Positions 25,173 through 34,998 of a stretch of 64,000 nucleotides of DNA are shown piece after piece. The notes below the pieces were generated by a model. The model was given only the letters and a program-made list of their open reading frames with translations. It made no database searches and was not told the DNA's origin. Position numbers and translations under genes: made by a program. How positions within the stretch are numbered: the first letter of the stretch is position 1; the number at the start of each line of letters is the position of its first letter. Source of the DNA: Pseudomonadota bacterium (GTDB taxonomy: Bacteria; Desulfobacterota; Desulfobulbia; Desulfobulbales; JAGXFP01); assembly GCA_018814305.1 (NCBI GenBank), contig JAHJAA010000020.1:62001-126000 (forward strand). The letters run 5' to 3'.

Positions 25173-27176
25173 ATGGCAATGAAACCAATGAAAAAAATTA
25201 CAATCGGGTTGGCCCTGCTTCTCACCCTGCTGGGCGGAGGATTCCCGGCCGGGGCCGAAGAACCGGCCATGGCTGAAGGCAGAATCATGCTGAATTTTCA
25301 GGATGTAGAGATCAATGCGGTGATCTCAAGTGTCTCAAAGCTCACTGGCAGGACCTTCATCGTTGACCCTCGGGTCAAAGGCAAAGTTACCATTATCTCC
25401 AACCAGGAAGTGGATGAAAAAGAGCTCTACCCAATCTTCCTTTCAATCCTCCATGTCAATGAATTTGCGGCCATCGAAGGGGAAGGGGTCACCAAGATCG
25501 TCCCCCTGGCCCGGGTCAAGGATGACTCCACGGAATTCGACGGTGATACTCCCACCCCAGGGCGCTTTGGCGATAGTATGGTTACCCGGCTCTATAAGTT
25601 GAAACACATTCCAGCTGATCGGCTGGTGGCAATCCTTCGCCCCTTGGTGCCGACCAAGAGTTATCTGGCCGCCCAGCCCGACAGCAACATGATCATCATG
25701 ACTGATCGGGTTGCCAATATCGACCGTTTGGTAAAAATCATCCAACAGATCGATCAGGCCCGGGACGGAAATGTTGAGGTGATTAAACTTGAGCATGCTG
25801 ATGCCCGGGATGTGGTCCAGGTCATCCAGAATCTTGAAAATCCCGCTCAAAAAGCAGCCAATGGAACCGATCAACTGCGGCTGATCGCCGATGAACGAAC
25901 CAACAGTATCCTGCTCACCGGCAATGATTATGATATTGACCAATTGCAGGCCATCATCGCCCATCTGGACAAACCGATCGAGACGGAGGGCGACACCCGG
26001 GTCATCTTCCTCCGTTTTGCCAAGGCCAAGGATATGCTGCCGATTCTGCAAGGCATGGACCCCAGCAAAAATCCGGCGCTCCGAAAAGGCGTTCCCCCGC
26101 CCCCGGCCAACCAGCAGGAACAAGTCAATATCCAGGCCGATGAGGCGACCAACGCCCTGATCATCACCGCCTCCCCCGCTCTACTGCAATCGCTCCAGTC
26201 GGTGATCCGCACCCTTGATATCCGCCGGGCCCAGGTGCTGATCGAGGCGATCATCGCCGAGGTCCAGACCGGTAAGGGCGCTGAACTGGGAGTTCAATGG
26301 CGGGCCAACAGTGTCAAATCGTCCGATCGCAGCGGCATCATCGGCGGCACCAATTTCAGCTCAGCCTCCTCTCCGGGGATTAATGTCGTTTCGGCGAGTC
26401 CCGCTACGGCACTGGCCTCGATGAACGGTTTCAACCTGGGGTACTTAAGCGGCAGCGCCACCTTTCTGGGCAATGAGATTCTCAATCTGGGCTCACTGCT
26501 CTCCGCCCTGGCCTCCGACGGCAACAGCAACATCCTTTCCACCCCGTCGCTGGTCACCATGGACAATAAGGAGGCGGAGATTACCGTGGGCAACAATGTA
26601 CCTTTTGCCACCGGCAGCTACACCTCCACCGGCAGCAGCAATCCCCAGAATCCTTTTACCACCTACGAACGCAAGGATGTGGGCCTGAAACTCAAGGTTA
26701 CCCCTCAAATCAATGAAGGCGACACCATCCGCCTTGATCTCGAGCAAGAAGTTTCCAGCTTGACCAGTAGTGCAACCGATAGCACGGTTGGTTTACAAAC
26801 CACCGCCACCCGCTCAATCAAGACCAGCGTCATGGTCGAAGACGGCAAGGTTCTGGTTCTGGGCGGCCTGATCTACGACGACGTCCAGGAGTCCCAGCAG
26901 AGTGTACCGATTCTCGGCAGCATCCCCTTACTCGGCTGGCTTTTTCGATACAATAAAACCACCCACAACAAACAGAATCTGATGGTCTTTCTCCGACCGA
27001 CTATCATGAGAACCAGTGAATCGGGTCAGTCGATCACCTTTGACAAATACGACTACATGCGACGCCTCCAGGAAAATTTTGCAGCCAAAGGGGTTAACCT
27101 TCTTCCAAATGAAGCAATGCCGTCCTTGCCGGATCACTTCGCCCCTGCCCCGGAAGTCCCGGCAGACGCGGAATGA
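25173..27176 (+). CDS. gspD: Type II secretion secretin GspD
   Basis: A 667-residue outer-membrane channel. It has a signal peptide (LALLLTLLGGGFPAGAEE), the N0 domain (ILNFQDVEINAVISSVSKLTGRTF-like opening), three N1-N3 repeats ending in LDxRRAQVLIEAIIAEV, and the secretin domain with SILSTPSLVTMDNKEAEITVGNNVPF-like sequence, LKLKVTPQIN and VLVLGGLIYDD. It forms the pore for folded periplasmic proteins. Several ATG choices exist within the first six codons (25173, 25179, 25188) with no decisive ribosome site. Confidence 0.96.
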   Translation: MAMKPMKKITIGLALLLTLLGGGFPAGAEEPAMAEGRIMLNFQDVEINAVISSVSKLTGRTFIVDPRVKGKVTIISNQEVDEKELYPIFLSILHVNEFAAIEGEGVTKIVPLARVKDDSTEFDGDTPTPGRFGDSMVTRLYKLKHIPADRLVAILRPLVPTKSYLAAQPDSNMIIMTDRVANIDRLVKIIQQIDQARDGNVEVIKLEHADARDVVQVIQNLENPAQKAANGTDQLRLIADERTNSILLTGNDYDIDQLQAIIAHLDKPIETEGDTRVIFLRFAKAKDMLPILQGMDPSKNPALRKGVPPPPANQQEQVNIQADEATNALIITASPALLQSLQSVIRTLDIRRAQVLIEAIIAEVQTGKGAELGVQWRANSVKSSDRSGIIGGTNFSSASSPGINVVSASPATALASMNGFNLGYLSGSATFLGNEILNLGSLLSALASDGNSNILSTPSLVTMDNKEAEITVGNNVPFATGSYTSTGSSNPQNPFTTYERKDVGLKLKVTPQINEGDTIRLDLEQEVSSLTSSATDSTVGLQTTATRSIKTSVMVEDGKVLVLGGLIYDDVQESQQSVPILGSIPLLGWLFRYNKTTHNKQNLMVFLRPTIMRTSESGQSITFDKYDYMRRLQENFAAKGVNLLPNEAMPSLPDHFAPAPEVPADAE

Positions 27177-27233
27177 TCCGGCAGCGAGGTCATTTCAAAA
27201 TGAGCGGACATTTTTCACGGAAACAGACCGGCC

Positions 27234-28739
27234 ATGAGTAGTGAAACCCCACGTGCTGGAAATCGGTTGCCATACTCCTTTGCCCGGAGGCAATCGATCT
27301 TCATTTCGGACCAGGGCGGAGTCCCCCCTCTGGTCATCTATAAGACCGGGGTCTCCCCGCTTGCCCTGATGGAGGTCCGCCGCTTTCTTGGGGTACCCCT
27401 GCGCCTGGAGCCGGTGCCCCCCGAACGTTTTGACGAACTCATCCAACAAACCTATGAATCGAGTTCCAACGACACCATGCAGATCGCCGGTGATCTGGGT
27501 GATGATCTCGACCTGCAATCCCTGGCCGAACAGCTGCCCGAAACCGAAGATCTGCTGGAAAGTGAGGACGATGCCCCGATCATCCGACTGATCAACGGCC
27601 TCCTGACCGAGGCGGTCAAAGAAAATGCCTCGGATATCCATATTGAACCGTTTGAAAGCCGGATGCGGGTCCGCTTCCGGGTGGATGGAGTGCTGCGGGA
27701 AGTACTGCAACCCTCAAAAAGGCTGGCGCCGCTGATTATCTCCCGGGTCAAGGTCATGGCCCGCCTCGATATCGCTGAAAAGAGGCTCCCCCAGGATGGC
27801 CGGATTTCCCTGAAGGTTGCGGGACGCCCGGTGGATGTCCGGGTCTCGACCATTCCCTCTGCCGCCGGAGAACGGGTGGTGCTAAGGCTCCTGGATAAAC
27901 AGGCCGGACGTCTCGACCTGGAACATATCGGAATGCCGCCGGCCATCCTCAACACCCTGGATCGACTGATCCACCGCCCCAACGGGATCATTCTGGTCAC
28001 CGGCCCAACCGGCAGCGGCAAGACCACGACCCTCTATTCGGCCATCTCCCGACTCAATCAGGCCAGCCGCAACATCATGACCGTTGAGGATCCTATTGAA
28101 TATTACCTCGACGGCATCGGCCAGACCCAGGTCAATACCCGAGTCGATATGACCTTTGCCCGGGGACTCCGCTCGATTCTCCGCCAGGATCCGGACGTGG
28201 TCATGATCGGTGAAATCCGCGACCGGGAAACCGCTGAGATTGCCGTCCAGGCCAGCCTCACCGGCCACCTGGTTTTTTCCACTCTCCACACCAACACCGC
28301 AACCGGGGCGGTGACCAGACTGAGGGATATGGGAATTGAGCCCTTTCTGCTCTCCTCCACCATCACCGGGGTTCTGGCCCAACGACTGATCAGATTATTA
28401 TGCCACGAGTGCCGCGAGTCCTATGAAGCAGGGGCCGCCGAAATCAAAGAGCTGGGTCTTGATCCGAGCAATCCTCCAACCCTCTACCGGGCCACGGGAT
28501 GCGATCAATGCAACCATCAGGGCTATACCGGCCGAAGTGGTTTGTATGAGATGGTGGTGCTGGACGAAGCCTTAAAGTCCATGATCCACGAAATGGCAGC
28601 GGAGCATACCATGGAGGAATATGCCCGCAAAAGCTCACCAAGCCTGCGGGCGGACGGGGTCCGGAGAATACTGGCTGGTGATACCACCGTTGAGGAGGTC
28701 CTAAGGGCCACCAGCGAGGAATTAAAGGTAGAACTCTAA
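27234..28739 (+). CDS. gspE: Type II secretion ATPase GspE
   Basis: A 501-residue cytoplasmic hexameric ATPase powering pseudopilus assembly. It has an N-terminal GspL-binding region, the Asp box (VKENASDIHIEPFESRMRVRFRVDG), Walker A GPTGSGKTTTLYSAI (about 260), the His box and Walker B (DPDVVMIGEIRDRETAEIA, SLTGHLVFSTLHT), and the C-terminal zinc tetracysteine (CHEC...CDQC). The stop overlaps the gspF start (TAATG). Confidence 0.97.
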   Translation: MSSETPRAGNRLPYSFARRQSIFISDQGGVPPLVIYKTGVSPLALMEVRRFLGVPLRLEPVPPERFDELIQQTYESSSNDTMQIAGDLGDDLDLQSLAEQLPETEDLLESEDDAPIIRLINGLLTEAVKENASDIHIEPFESRMRVRFRVDGVLREVLQPSKRLAPLIISRVKVMARLDIAEKRLPQDGRISLKVAGRPVDVRVSTIPSAAGERVVLRLLDKQAGRLDLEHIGMPPAILNTLDRLIHRPNGIILVTGPTGSGKTTTLYSAISRLNQASRNIMTVEDPIEYYLDGIGQTQVNTRVDMTFARGLRSILRQDPDVVMIGEIRDRETAEIAVQASLTGHLVFSTLHTNTATGAVTRLRDMGIEPFLLSSTITGVLAQRLIRLLCHECRESYEAGAAEIKELGLDPSNPPTLYRATGCDQCNHQGYTGRSGLYEMVVLDEALKSMIHEMAAEHTMEEYARKSSPSLRADGVRRILAGDTTVEEVLRATSEELKVEL

Positions 28740-29959
28740 TGGGCGCCTTTGAATATGAAGCGGTCGACCGGAAGGGGAAGGTCAAGAAGGGTATACTCGC
28801 CGGTGACACCCCCCGTCTGGTTCGGCAATCCTTAAGGGAACAGGGGCTGACGCCCCTATCCGTCGCCGAGGTCTCCGGAAATCGTGGCGATACCCCCGGG
28901 GAAGGCCGTTCCAGCTTCAAGCGGGGGATAAGCCCGGCTAATCTGGCGCTGTTGACCCGGCAGCTGGCAACTATGGTCCGGGCCGGAGCTGTGCTGGGCG
29001 AGGCCTTACAGGTTGTGGCCGAGCAAAATGACCACGGTCGCTCTAAGAAGGTCTTAACCGCAGTGCGGTCCCGGGTCATGGAAGGGTTATCACTGGCCAC
29101 CGCCATGGGAGATTTCCCGGAAATCTTTCCGGAGCTATACCGCGCCACCATTGAGGCCGGGGAACATACCGGCAAGCTCGACCTGGTCCTGGAGCGACTG
29201 GCTGATTATACCGAATTCAAGACCCGGCTCCACCAGAAAATCCTTCTGGCCCTGGCCTACCCGATACTCCTGACCGTGGTCGCTCTACTGGTGGTTTCAG
29301 GGTTGTTAACCTATGTGGTGCCCCAGGTGGTCGGGGTCTTTAAAAATATCGACCAGCAACTCCCGCTGATCACCAGAATAATTATCGCCCTCAGCGATTT
29401 TTTTCGACACTATGGCCTGCTTCTGCTGATTTTCATCGCCGGTCTCTTGGCCGGTGGCCGCCTGCTGTTACGAAACGACGCGGTCAAACGCAAATATCAT
29501 CGTTTTCTCCTGATGCTCCCCGGACTGGGTCGGTTATTCAGGGCCCTGGACGTCTCCAGGTTTGCCCGGACCTTCAGCATCCTGGTGGCAAGCGGGGTTC
29601 CGGTTCTCGAGGGAATGCAGGTGGCAGCCGGGGTTTTATCCAATAGAGTCATGCGGGAAAGCGTTCAAGAGGCAGCTCGGGGCGTCCGAGAAGGCAAGAC
29701 TATCCATCAGGCGTTACAGCGAAGCGGGTATTTCCCGCCCATGGCCATCCACCTCATCGCCAGTGGGGAAGCCAGTTCCGAATTGGATACCATGCTCACC
29801 CAGGTTGCTACCAGCCAGGAAAGTGAAGTTGAGATGATGACCGGGCTCGCCACCACGGTTTTCGAACCCCTGCTGATCATTTTGATGGGCGGCATGGTCC
29901 TGGTCATTGTGCTGGCTGTACTGATGCCGGTATTTGAGTTGAATCAGCTGGTACGGTAG
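28739..29959 (+). CDS. gspF: Type II secretion platform protein GspF
   Basis: A 406-residue polytopic inner-membrane protein. It has two homologous cytoplasmic helical domains (LTRQLATMVRAGAVLGEAL near 75; FARTFSILVASGVPVLEGM near 280) and three transmembrane helices (about 172-195, 222-242 and 375-397). It contacts GspE and the growing pseudopilus. Overlaps the gspE stop. A 168-base gap follows before gspI with no gene in it. Confidence 0.96.
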   Translation: MGAFEYEAVDRKGKVKKGILAGDTPRLVRQSLREQGLTPLSVAEVSGNRGDTPGEGRSSFKRGISPANLALLTRQLATMVRAGAVLGEALQVVAEQNDHGRSKKVLTAVRSRVMEGLSLATAMGDFPEIFPELYRATIEAGEHTGKLDLVLERLADYTEFKTRLHQKILLALAYPILLTVVALLVVSGLLTYVVPQVVGVFKNIDQQLPLITRIIIALSDFFRHYGLLLLIFIAGLLAGGRLLLRNDAVKRKYHRFLLMLPGLGRLFRALDVSRFARTFSILVASGVPVLEGMQVAAGVLSNRVMRESVQEAARGVREGKTIHQALQRSGYFPPMAIHLIASGEASSELDTMLTQVATSQESEVEMMTGLATTVFEPLLIILMGGMVLVIVLAVLMPVFELNQLVR

Positions 29960-30127
29960 GTAATGAAAGTGCCTAAAGTTGCGGAAGGTTACCCTCGGAT
30001 ATTTATTTTTGCTTTTGACGCTATCACTTAAATTTGGTGATGCCGGTATATACTCTGCCATTTATTGAACTACGCTCCAATCGTACATTACCATAACTTT
30101 AGGCCCTTTAAACTTAAGGCACTTTTA

Positions 30128-30577
30128 ATGGAACCCCGGCAACAACCACCAATGGTCTATCCCCCCCACAAATATCCTTCGGGGGCAAAGAGTACCTCCA
30201 GGGGCTTTACCCTGCTGGAACTGTTGGTGGCCTTGGCGATCTTGAGTATTGTGGCAATCAGTGCCTTGAAAAATAATTCCACCATCATCGCCAACACCAC
30301 CTATCTTCAAGACAAGACCATGGCCCATTGGGTGGCGATGAACAAGGCGGCGGAATTACAACTGGCTGGGAATTGGCTGCCCGAGGAGGAAGAGATTGAG
30401 GGGGTTGCGGTCTTGGCAGACCGCCAGTGGCAATGGCACGCCAAGGGCCAGGCCACCCCGGACCCCGATCTCCAACAGCTCGAAATCAGGGTAGGACCCT
30501 TTCGGGAACAAGGGAAATTCAGCCCGATGGCCGATGTTACCGTCTATCTCGGCCGGCCGACGGGATATACCCTCTAA
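30128..30577 (+). CDS. gspI: Type II secretion minor pseudopilin GspI
   Basis: About 149 residues from ATG 30128; a TTG at 30065 would extend it. It has a prepilin signal with SRG/FTLLELLVALAIL: cleavage after Gly, Phe+1 and Glu+5. The GspI identity rests on size, position before gspJ, and the pattern of an aromatic-rich tail (DRQWQWHAKG). It forms part of the pseudopilus tip with GspJ and GspK. Leader of about 24 residues before the cleavage site is rather long. Confidence 0.85.
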   Translation: MEPRQQPPMVYPPHKYPSGAKSTSRGFTLLELLVALAILSIVAISALKNNSTIIANTTYLQDKTMAHWVAMNKAAELQLAGNWLPEEEEIEGVAVLADRQWQWHAKGQATPDPDLQQLEIRVGPFREQGKFSPMADVTVYLGRPTGYTL

Positions 30578-30589
30578 CGTGAGGGCTAA

Positions 30590-31231
30590 GTGGTGAGTTT
30601 CCGGATGCGCTGTCACGAAGGAGCGAGCAACGGTTTTACCTTATTGGAACTCCTGGTGGCATTATCGATCTTTGCGATCATGTCGGTGGTGGCCTATTCC
30701 AGCTTAGCGGCCATGGCAGAAATCAGAGAACAACTGAGGGACGAAGGAAAACGTCTCACCGAAATCCAGACGGCATTCAGACTCATCGGGCGGGATATCG
30801 AACAGGCGATTGCCCGGCCCATCCGAGACGGTTACGGCGACCCCCTCCCGGCCATGTCCCTGACCGAAGGAGAAGGAGTCATCCTGGAATTCACCCGGAG
30901 CGGTTGGCGCAACCCCACCGGTCGGCAGCGCAGTACCCTCCAGCGGATCACCTATCGGTTTTTAGGTGAGGAACTGATCCGGGAGAGCTGGCCGGTCCTG
31001 GATCGGGCGGTGGACAGCACCCCTTTCTCCCGAACGATCCTTACCGGGGTGATGAATCTGGAGGTGAGTTTTATTGGTCAGGATCGCCAAATTTCACCGG
31101 CCTGGCCCCCTGAGTCCAGCGCAGACCCGGCGCAAGCGGCCAAAATCCTGCCCCGGGCAGTAAGAATCTTTCTCGATCTGGAAGGATGGGGCCGGGTCGA
31201 CCGACTCTACTTGATCGGAGGGGCCATATAG
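30590..31231 (+). CDS. gspJ: Type II secretion minor pseudopilin GspJ
   Basis: A 213-residue prepilin-like protein with NG/FTLLELLVALSIFAIMS (Glu+5 kept), FRLIGRDIEQAIARPIRD and LEFTRSGWRNPTGRQRSTLQRI, typical of GspJ. It begins with one of two adjacent GTG codons (30590, 30593) after GAGGGC; ATG 30605 is possible. Part of the tip complex. Confidence 0.92.
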   Translation: MVSFRMRCHEGASNGFTLLELLVALSIFAIMSVVAYSSLAAMAEIREQLRDEGKRLTEIQTAFRLIGRDIEQAIARPIRDGYGDPLPAMSLTEGEGVILEFTRSGWRNPTGRQRSTLQRITYRFLGEELIRESWPVLDRAVDSTPFSRTILTGVMNLEVSFIGQDRQISPAWPPESSADPAQAAKILPRAVRIFLDLEGWGRVDRLYLIGGAI

Positions 31232-31267
31232 GGAGACCATTCCACAAGAAAGGCCCCTTAAAAGAAT

Positions 31268-32209
31268 ATGAACAACCGGTTCGAGCAAACATATCGAAAT
31301 GAATCCGGGATGGCCCTGATCACCGTCCTATTGGTTACGGCCCTGGCTTCAATTCTCGCCATGAGTATGAGTTCAGGACAGCAACTGGATATCAGGAGAA
31401 CCGCCAATATGATTGACGGGGACCAGGCCTGGCTCCTGGCCCGAAGCCTTGAAGAATGGGGACGCCAGGTTCTGATCCGAGACCGTCAGCAAAGTGCCGA
31501 TGACACCCTTGGTGAAGACTGGGCCTTCGGATTGCCTCCCACTACGGTCAATAACGGGGTAGTTTCCGGCCAGATCGAGGATCTCCAAGGGCGGTTGAAC
31601 ATTAACACTCTGGTGGATATAGACCCCAAGACCGCAGAACTGGCAGCCTGGCGCATGTCCCGGCTGTTCTCCCTCTGTGAGATTGAGGACGATCTGATCC
31701 CAGCCCTGATTGATTGGCTGGATGGTGACAGCGACACCCGTCCCGGAGGAGCTGAAGATGATGCGTACCAGCTCCGTGATCCACCGAGTCGGGCTGGAAA
31801 CCAAAAGATGTTCACCCCGAGTGAATTACTCCAGTTGGACGGCATCGATCCTGGTCAGTACGCCTGTCTGGCCCCGAACCTGACAGCCTTACCGGAATCA
31901 ACCAAGGTCAACATCAATACCGCCCCGGCCCTGGTAATCAGAGCGCTGGCCGAAGATCTTTCGGCAGAAGCGGCGGAAGAGGTGATCAATGACCGGGCCG
32001 GCAGTGGTTATAAGAACGTGGCTGAGTTTATGGCCCATCCAGCCCTGGTTGATGCTAAACTGGATGCCCGGGACCTGGATCTTTCCTCAAACTTTTTTTT
32101 GATCATGGGTCAGGCTGATTTTGGACATGGTCAGGTGGACCTATACAGTGTCATCGACCGGCGCAGTGGTGATATCAAAGTCATATCACGCAGCATCGGC
32201 GCTTATTAA
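31268..32209 (+). CDS. gspK: Type II secretion minor pseudopilin GspK
   Basis: A 313-residue protein. The N-terminal hydrophobic segment ESG/MALITVLLVTALASI lacks Glu+5, as is normal for GspK. It has the GspK core LQGRLNINTLVD, LIPALIDWLDGDSDTRPGGAEDDAY (the Ca2+-binding and helical insert region) and a helix-hairpin-helix-like STKVNINTAPALVIRAL. It caps the pseudopilus. Confidence 0.95.
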   Translation: MNNRFEQTYRNESGMALITVLLVTALASILAMSMSSGQQLDIRRTANMIDGDQAWLLARSLEEWGRQVLIRDRQQSADDTLGEDWAFGLPPTTVNNGVVSGQIEDLQGRLNINTLVDIDPKTAELAAWRMSRLFSLCEIEDDLIPALIDWLDGDSDTRPGGAEDDAYQLRDPPSRAGNQKMFTPSELLQLDGIDPGQYACLAPNLTALPESTKVNINTAPALVIRALAEDLSAEAAEEVINDRAGSGYKNVAEFMAHPALVDAKLDARDLDLSSNFFLIMGQADFGHGQVDLYSVIDRRSGDIKVISRSIGAY

Positions 32210-32371
32210 AAATATGGCACCGGTTTCCCGGTCGGGCCGTTTTGGGTTGTTTGGGGAATCGAAATGTACCGGGTTTCCGCGATGGAACCCGGATCGAATT
32301 GGGTCATACACCCCCTTCTCCTGCAGGGGATCATGACTCAACACATAATTCATCTCTGGATGATTTGATTG

Positions 32372-33586
32372 ATGAAAGAACTGATTGTCTATCTGGGAGC
32401 AGCAGCTCCGGAAACCGTTTCCTGGCTGGAACGCGACGGCAAGGAAATCGGCCCTCACCAGCAGGGAGCCCTCTCCGAACTCACTCGCCTGAAAAGCGGG
32501 CGGATCTATATCCTGATTCCCGGAGGAGATGTCCTGCTGACCGAAGTGGCCCTACCGGCTGGTCGACGCCGGATCGGGTTGAAAAGTCTCCCCTATCTGC
32601 TGGAGGAAAATCTGGCTGAGGATGTGGAAAGCCTCCATTTTGCTGTCGGTCCAGCTGACCGCCAAAACAAACTCCCCGTGGCTGTTGTAGCCCGGGACCG
32701 GATGGATCACTGGCTCAGCATGCTTCTGGAGGCCGGACTTGACGGAGCAGTTCTGGTCCCGGCCCCCCTGGCCCTGCCCTATCAGGAGGGAACATGGACC
32801 GGCTTGTTGACTGAAGATATGCTCCAAGTCCGGACCGGAATCCACCAGGGTTTTTCCGTTGACCGTGACAATATTGAACTTGTCTGGGAGCTTATCCGCC
32901 CCCAGATCCCTACGGCAACCGATGAGACACTTCCGCTTCTTCGACTCCAGACCTCGACCCCAGAAGATCTTAGCGACCTTTTTCCGGGCGTCAGAGTGGA
33001 AACCATCACCAACGATCATCCAATCACAACTCTTGCCCAAGGATTTCAAGCATCCCAAACCATCGATCTGCTCCAAGGCCCCTACAGTCGTCATGCCGAA
33101 TGGCAGGAGGTCTGGCGTCAATGGCGGCAGCCCCTTTTATTACTCCTGGTCCTAGTAGCCATGGTTGGCGCCGGAATGATTTTGAATTTTTCCCGTCTCC
33201 GCCACGAGGATCTCGCCTTGGAAGCGGCCATTATCAATGCGTATCGGGAAAGCTTTCCTGAAGCGAAAAAAGTTATCAATGCCCGGATTCAGATGGAAAA
33301 CCAACTAAAAGCGTTCCAGGACCGCGCCACCCGTCGCGACGACTTCCTGGAAACCTATGCCCAGATAGCCCCCCTGCTGAATGAGGCGGTCGGTTTTACG
33401 CTTAAAGGATTCCGTTACCGCAACGGTCGGTTTGATTATGATCTTGAAGTTGACAATCTCCAGATCCTGGAAGAATTAAAAGGTCAGCTCTCGGCTTTGC
33501 CTGGTATCGGTGTGGAAATCCGGAATGCCGCTGCCTCCGGCGACAAGCTGGCGGCAAAGCTCCAGATCAAAGGAGGTGAACAATGA
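32372..33586 (+). CDS. gspL: Type II secretion protein GspL
   Basis: About 404 residues. The N-terminal cytoplasmic actin-like domain binds GspE (PGGDVLLTEVALPAGRRRI, LPYLLEENLAEDVE). A transmembrane helix lies near 254-272, with a periplasmic ferredoxin-like domain after it. The ATG at 32372 was preferred to the overlapping TTG at 32369. The 160 bases between gspK and gspL hold no gene. Overlaps gspM by 4 bases. Confidence 0.92.
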   Translation: MKELIVYLGAAAPETVSWLERDGKEIGPHQQGALSELTRLKSGRIYILIPGGDVLLTEVALPAGRRRIGLKSLPYLLEENLAEDVESLHFAVGPADRQNKLPVAVVARDRMDHWLSMLLEAGLDGAVLVPAPLALPYQEGTWTGLLTEDMLQVRTGIHQGFSVDRDNIELVWELIRPQIPTATDETLPLLRLQTSTPEDLSDLFPGVRVETITNDHPITTLAQGFQASQTIDLLQGPYSRHAEWQEVWRQWRQPLLLLLVLVAMVGAGMILNFSRLRHEDLALEAAIINAYRESFPEAKKVINARIQMENQLKAFQDRATRRDDFLETYAQIAPLLNEAVGFTLKGFRYRNGRFDYDLEVDNLQILEELKGQLSALPGIGVEIRNAAASGDKLAAKLQIKGGEQ

Positions 33587-34062
33587 AAATTTCATGGAAC
33601 GACTTAAACCAACGGGAGAAATATACCCTAGGATTAGGGCTAACCGCCCTGGCGATTGTGCTCGGCTATTTTTTGCTCATCGATCCCTTTTTAACCGAGT
33701 ACAGCCGTCTGCGCCAACGGGTTCCAGGGAGGACCGCCGAACTGGCCTGGATGCGAGGCGCAGCCCTGGAAGTCGCCCACCTGCGCGGAGCAGGACCCAA
33801 GGGCGCCACAACCGATTCCCCGTTGAAGATCATTGACCGGGCAGCCCGGCGGTTTCGGGTTTCAAGTGCCTTAAAGCGGGTGGAACCGGCCGAAGACGGC
33901 CAGGTCAAAATCTGGATGGAACAGGTGGTCTTTATCGACCTGATGCGTTGGCTACGGAGCATGTCAGGTGAATACGGTCTCAATGTCTTTGAAATCTCAG
34001 TAGATCGCCAGGAAGCGGCCGGAATAGTCAACGCCCGCTTGACCATGAAGACTTCCCAGTAA
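33583..34062 (+). CDS. gspM: Type II secretion protein GspM
   Basis: A 159-residue bitopic membrane protein with a short cytoplasmic start (WNDLNQREKYTLGLG), one transmembrane helix (about 18-37) and a periplasmic ferredoxin-like domain (RFRVSSALKRVEP...FIDLMRWLRSMSGEYGL). It stabilises GspL. AAAGGAGG lies 8 bases before the ATG, inside the end of gspL. Confidence 0.92.
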   Translation: MKISWNDLNQREKYTLGLGLTALAIVLGYFLLIDPFLTEYSRLRQRVPGRTAELAWMRGAALEVAHLRGAGPKGATTDSPLKIIDRAARRFRVSSALKRVEPAEDGQVKIWMEQVVFIDLMRWLRSMSGEYGLNVFEISVDRQEAAGIVNARLTMKTSQ

Positions 34063-34075
34063 AAAAGGACGGGGA

Positions 34076-34855
34076 ATGCATCGCACAAAAAAAATAACCG
34101 GCTGGCTGCTCCTTTTCGCCACCGCCTATCTCTTTTTCTTCGTGGCCGAAATACCAGCGGCGAGGGCTTGGTCCTACCTCTCCGGGAAGGGCTATATTAA
34201 GATGGATGGGATAAAATTTTCCTCCATTGAAGGGAGTTGGCTCAATGGCCGACTCAGCGGGGTTTCCTATAAGGGATTCGACCTGGGAGACCTTACCTGG
34301 AGGCTGCACACCTTGCCGCTTCTCCTTGGCAGGATCAACCTTAATGTTGAAGACAAGTCACCGGTCGGCCAACTGACCGGGAAGGTGAGCATGCAACGAA
34401 CCTCACTGATCATCCGTGATCTTTCAGGGACAGTGCATGCCAACCTGATGAAAAATTTTGCCCCGCTCAAGGGACTCGATATTACCGGTGATTTTGTGGC
34501 TAAAGGTTTGGGGGTTGCTCTACGGGAAGGAATTCCCGTGACAGGAGAAGGCCAGCTGGTCTGGCGGGAAGCTGGGATTGGCGCTCCCTATGAACTAAAT
34601 CTGGGTGGCATCCAAGCTGAACTTTCCAGCGGCCGGGATGAATTGGTGATCAAACTCACCGACCTGGGCGGGAATCTCGCAGCTTCAGGAACCTGTAACG
34701 TAAAACCGGACGGCACCTATATCCTGAATGGTTCTGCGGGCTCACGGGATGGCGGCAGCTCAAAATTATCCTCCTTTATTCAGGTTTTGGGCGAACCAGG
34801 CCCCGACGGAAGGATCAGAATATCCCACAAAGGCCAGTTATCACCGTTGCTGTAA
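34076..34855 (+). CDS. gspN: Type II secretion protein GspN
   Basis: A 259-residue protein with an N-terminal signal anchor (WLLLFATAYLFFFVAEIPAA). Its pattern is of GspN: ISGSWLNG-like (IEGSWLNGRLSGVSYKG), LTWRLHTLPLLLGRINLN, SGTCNVKPDGTYILNG. GspN is an accessory subunit present in only some type II systems. It follows gspM by 13 bases. Confidence 0.85.
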   Translation: MHRTKKITGWLLLFATAYLFFFVAEIPAARAWSYLSGKGYIKMDGIKFSSIEGSWLNGRLSGVSYKGFDLGDLTWRLHTLPLLLGRINLNVEDKSPVGQLTGKVSMQRTSLIIRDLSGTVHANLMKNFAPLKGLDITGDFVAKGLGVALREGIPVTGEGQLVWREAGIGAPYELNLGGIQAELSSGRDELVIKLTDLGGNLAASGTCNVKPDGTYILNGSAGSRDGGSSKLSSFIQVLGEPGPDGRIRISHKGQLSPLL

Positions 34856-34998
34856 CCTGTGTCATCTGCCGTTGCCACCGGACAATGTAAGGACTTGATA
34901 TTTATAAAAATGTATCGCATATATTACGATAATGCCCACGCATGTTGAACCGCTGGGGATTGACGATTTTTCAATTTATCAATCAGGATAAGAGAGCA